From: CAZGSN01 sp964371655
GTDB lineage: Bacteria > Desulfobacterota > Binatia > HRBIN30
Reading direction: 5' to 3'
Length of the DNA: 64,000 bases
NCBI GenBank assembly: GCA_964371655.1
Contig: CAYJOD010000008.1
Span: 1 to 64,000 of the forward strand
Both the position numbers and the translations under genes were made by a program. The notes under the pieces were generated by a model, which was given only the letters and a program-made list of their open reading frames with translations, did no database searches and had not been told where the DNA came from. Below are positions 63,130 to 64,000 of this stretch, piece after piece. The stretch's first letter is position 1. Each line of letters opens with the position of its first letter.

Positions 63130-63996
63130 TCACGCCTTTGCGATCACCTGGTCCGCGTACCACCGCAGCGCATCGATCTTCTGGGTCACGGTCATTGAGT
63201 CCTTCTTCTCATGGTAGACGTCGCGGAAGCCGACGATTACGTCGGTGACGCCAAGGTCTTGCAGCCGGCGCACGCCGTCGAGCGCGTAGGCCTCCAGCGA
63301 AATGACGTGGATCTCGAAGGGCTCGCGCTCGCGGTCGTACTCGCGGCGCAGATCCTTGAGTCGCTGAATCATCTTGTCGAGATCATCGGTGCCGGCGTGC
63401 ATCCAACCGTCACCGAGGCGGGCGGCGCGGCGTAGCGCCGGCTCGGAATGGCCGCCGATCAGGATCGGAATCGGCGCGCTCGGTGTCGGGCATAGCTTGA
63501 TGCTCGGGATGTCGTAGTACTTGCCGTGAAACTCATAGAACCCGCCGCTGCTGAGACCGCGGATGATCTCGATCATCTCGTTCATACGCTTGCCGCGCGT
63601 TTTCCAGTCCTGCCCGCAAACGAGAAAGTCGTCGGGCCATGGGCTGGTGCCGACGCCGAAGCCGAAGCGGTTGTTGGTCATGACCGCGACCGAGGTAGCA
63701 GACTTCGCGACCAGCACCGGGTGGCGAATCGGTAGCTTGACCACGAAGGTCGTGAAGCGTAGCCGCGTCGTCACCGCGCCCATCGCTGCAACCAGGGTGA
63801 ACGGTTCGATGAACGGCTTGTCTTCGAGGAATTCCCGGTCGCCGTCCGGTGTGTACGGATACTTGCTGTCGGAGACCTGGGGATAGCAGATGCTGTCGGG
63901 TATGATGAACGACGTCCACCCGCTCTCATCCGCGGCTTTGGCGAGAGGTAGGTAATGACTCGGGTCGCACATAGACTCGGCAAACGAGAAACGCAT
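63130..63996 (-). CDS. LLM-class (luciferase-like) flavin-dependent oxidoreductase
   Basis: A 288-residue TIM-barrel oxidoreductase of the luciferase-like monooxygenase family, many members of which use F420 instead of FMN. Motifs: MRFSFAESMCDPSHYLPLAKAADESGW at the start, TRLRFTTFVVKLPIRHPVLVAK, NRFGFGVGTSPWPDDF and PIPILIGGHSEPALRRAARLGDGW. Its start is 5 bp from the window end and looks complete. Cofactor and substrate are not decided by sequence. Confidence 0.9.
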   Translation of the reverse strand: MRFSFAESMCDPSHYLPLAKAADESGWTSFIIPDSICYPQVSDSKYPYTPDGDREFLEDKPFIEPFTLVAAMGAVTTRLRFTTFVVKLPIRHPVLVAKSATSVAVMTNNRFGFGVGTSPWPDDFLVCGQDWKTRGKRMNEMIEIIRGLSSGGFYEFHGKYYDIPSIKLCPTPSAPIPILIGGHSEPALRRAARLGDGWMHAGTDDLDKMIQRLKDLRREYDREREPFEIHVISLEAYALDGVRRLQDLGVTDVIVGFRDVYHEKKDSMTVTQKIDALRWYADQVIAKA

Positions 63997-64000
63997 GATA

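Overview
This is a GC-rich bacterial contig piece with one 100-base assembly gap (N run at 12057-12156), so it probably comes from a metagenome scaffold. No rRNA or tRNA gene was recognised. The lineage is an inference. Large secreted proteins with Thr/Pro-rich linkers, Cys-rich GEQCDDGN-type repeats, CSLREA/beta-helix modules, dockerin-like C-termini and a Cys-containing beta C-terminal extension on the PQQ dehydrogenase are features I associate with Binatota or other former deltaproteobacterial genomes. The Mo-enzymes, WS/DGAT, LLM oxidoreductase and acyl-CoA dehydrogenase fit that.

Layout. 0.3-4.2 kb: a secreted PQQ sugar dehydrogenase-like protein, an RluA-type pseudouridine synthase and a stand-alone response regulator. 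4.2-8.0 kb (minus): a tight three-gene unit of a fused monoheme cytochrome-porin resembling Cyc2, a type-1 copper protein and a membrane histidine kinase. The response regulator converges on the kinase across a hairpin terminator. 8.7-28.6 kb (minus): two huge secreted proteins (1846 aa with a gap, and about 4322 aa) that share a C-terminal module, a terminator and an upstream region, then a GAF-LuxR regulator. The 4322-aa protein contains an in-frame tandem repeat of 3957 bp. 29.0-35.6 kb: a MarR regulator divergent from a beta-alpha molybdoenzyme operon, with a palindrome between them, followed by acetoacetate decarboxylase-like and acyl-CoA dehydrogenase genes. 35.7-43.6 kb: accessory region with three toxin-antitoxin pairs, a third secreted protein with the shared C-terminal module, a secreted beta protein, a group II intron without a reverse transcriptase gene, a small lipoprotein and many hairpin repeats. 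44-51 kb: nitroreductase, a second beta/alpha molybdoenzyme pair and an unusual Cys-dense ferredoxin. 51.5-64 kb: a phytoene-desaturase-like flavoprotein, a Thr/Pro-rich secreted protein, penicillin acylase, WS/DGAT, a secreted carboxypeptidase-regulatory-repeat protein, a MITE-like element and an LLM-class oxidoreductase.

How the genes may work together. The beta-alpha pairs belong to the class II DMSO reductase family (ethylbenzene dehydrogenase type) but lack visible Tat signals and gamma/delta subunits. With acyl-CoA dehydrogenase and the extra ferredoxin they suggest cytoplasmic oxidation of a hydrophobic substrate under MarR control. The cytochrome-porin/cupredoxin/kinase unit suggests outer-membrane electron transfer coupled to redox sensing. 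Both are inferences. Intergenic DNA is unusually rich in hairpin, heptad and dispersed repeats.
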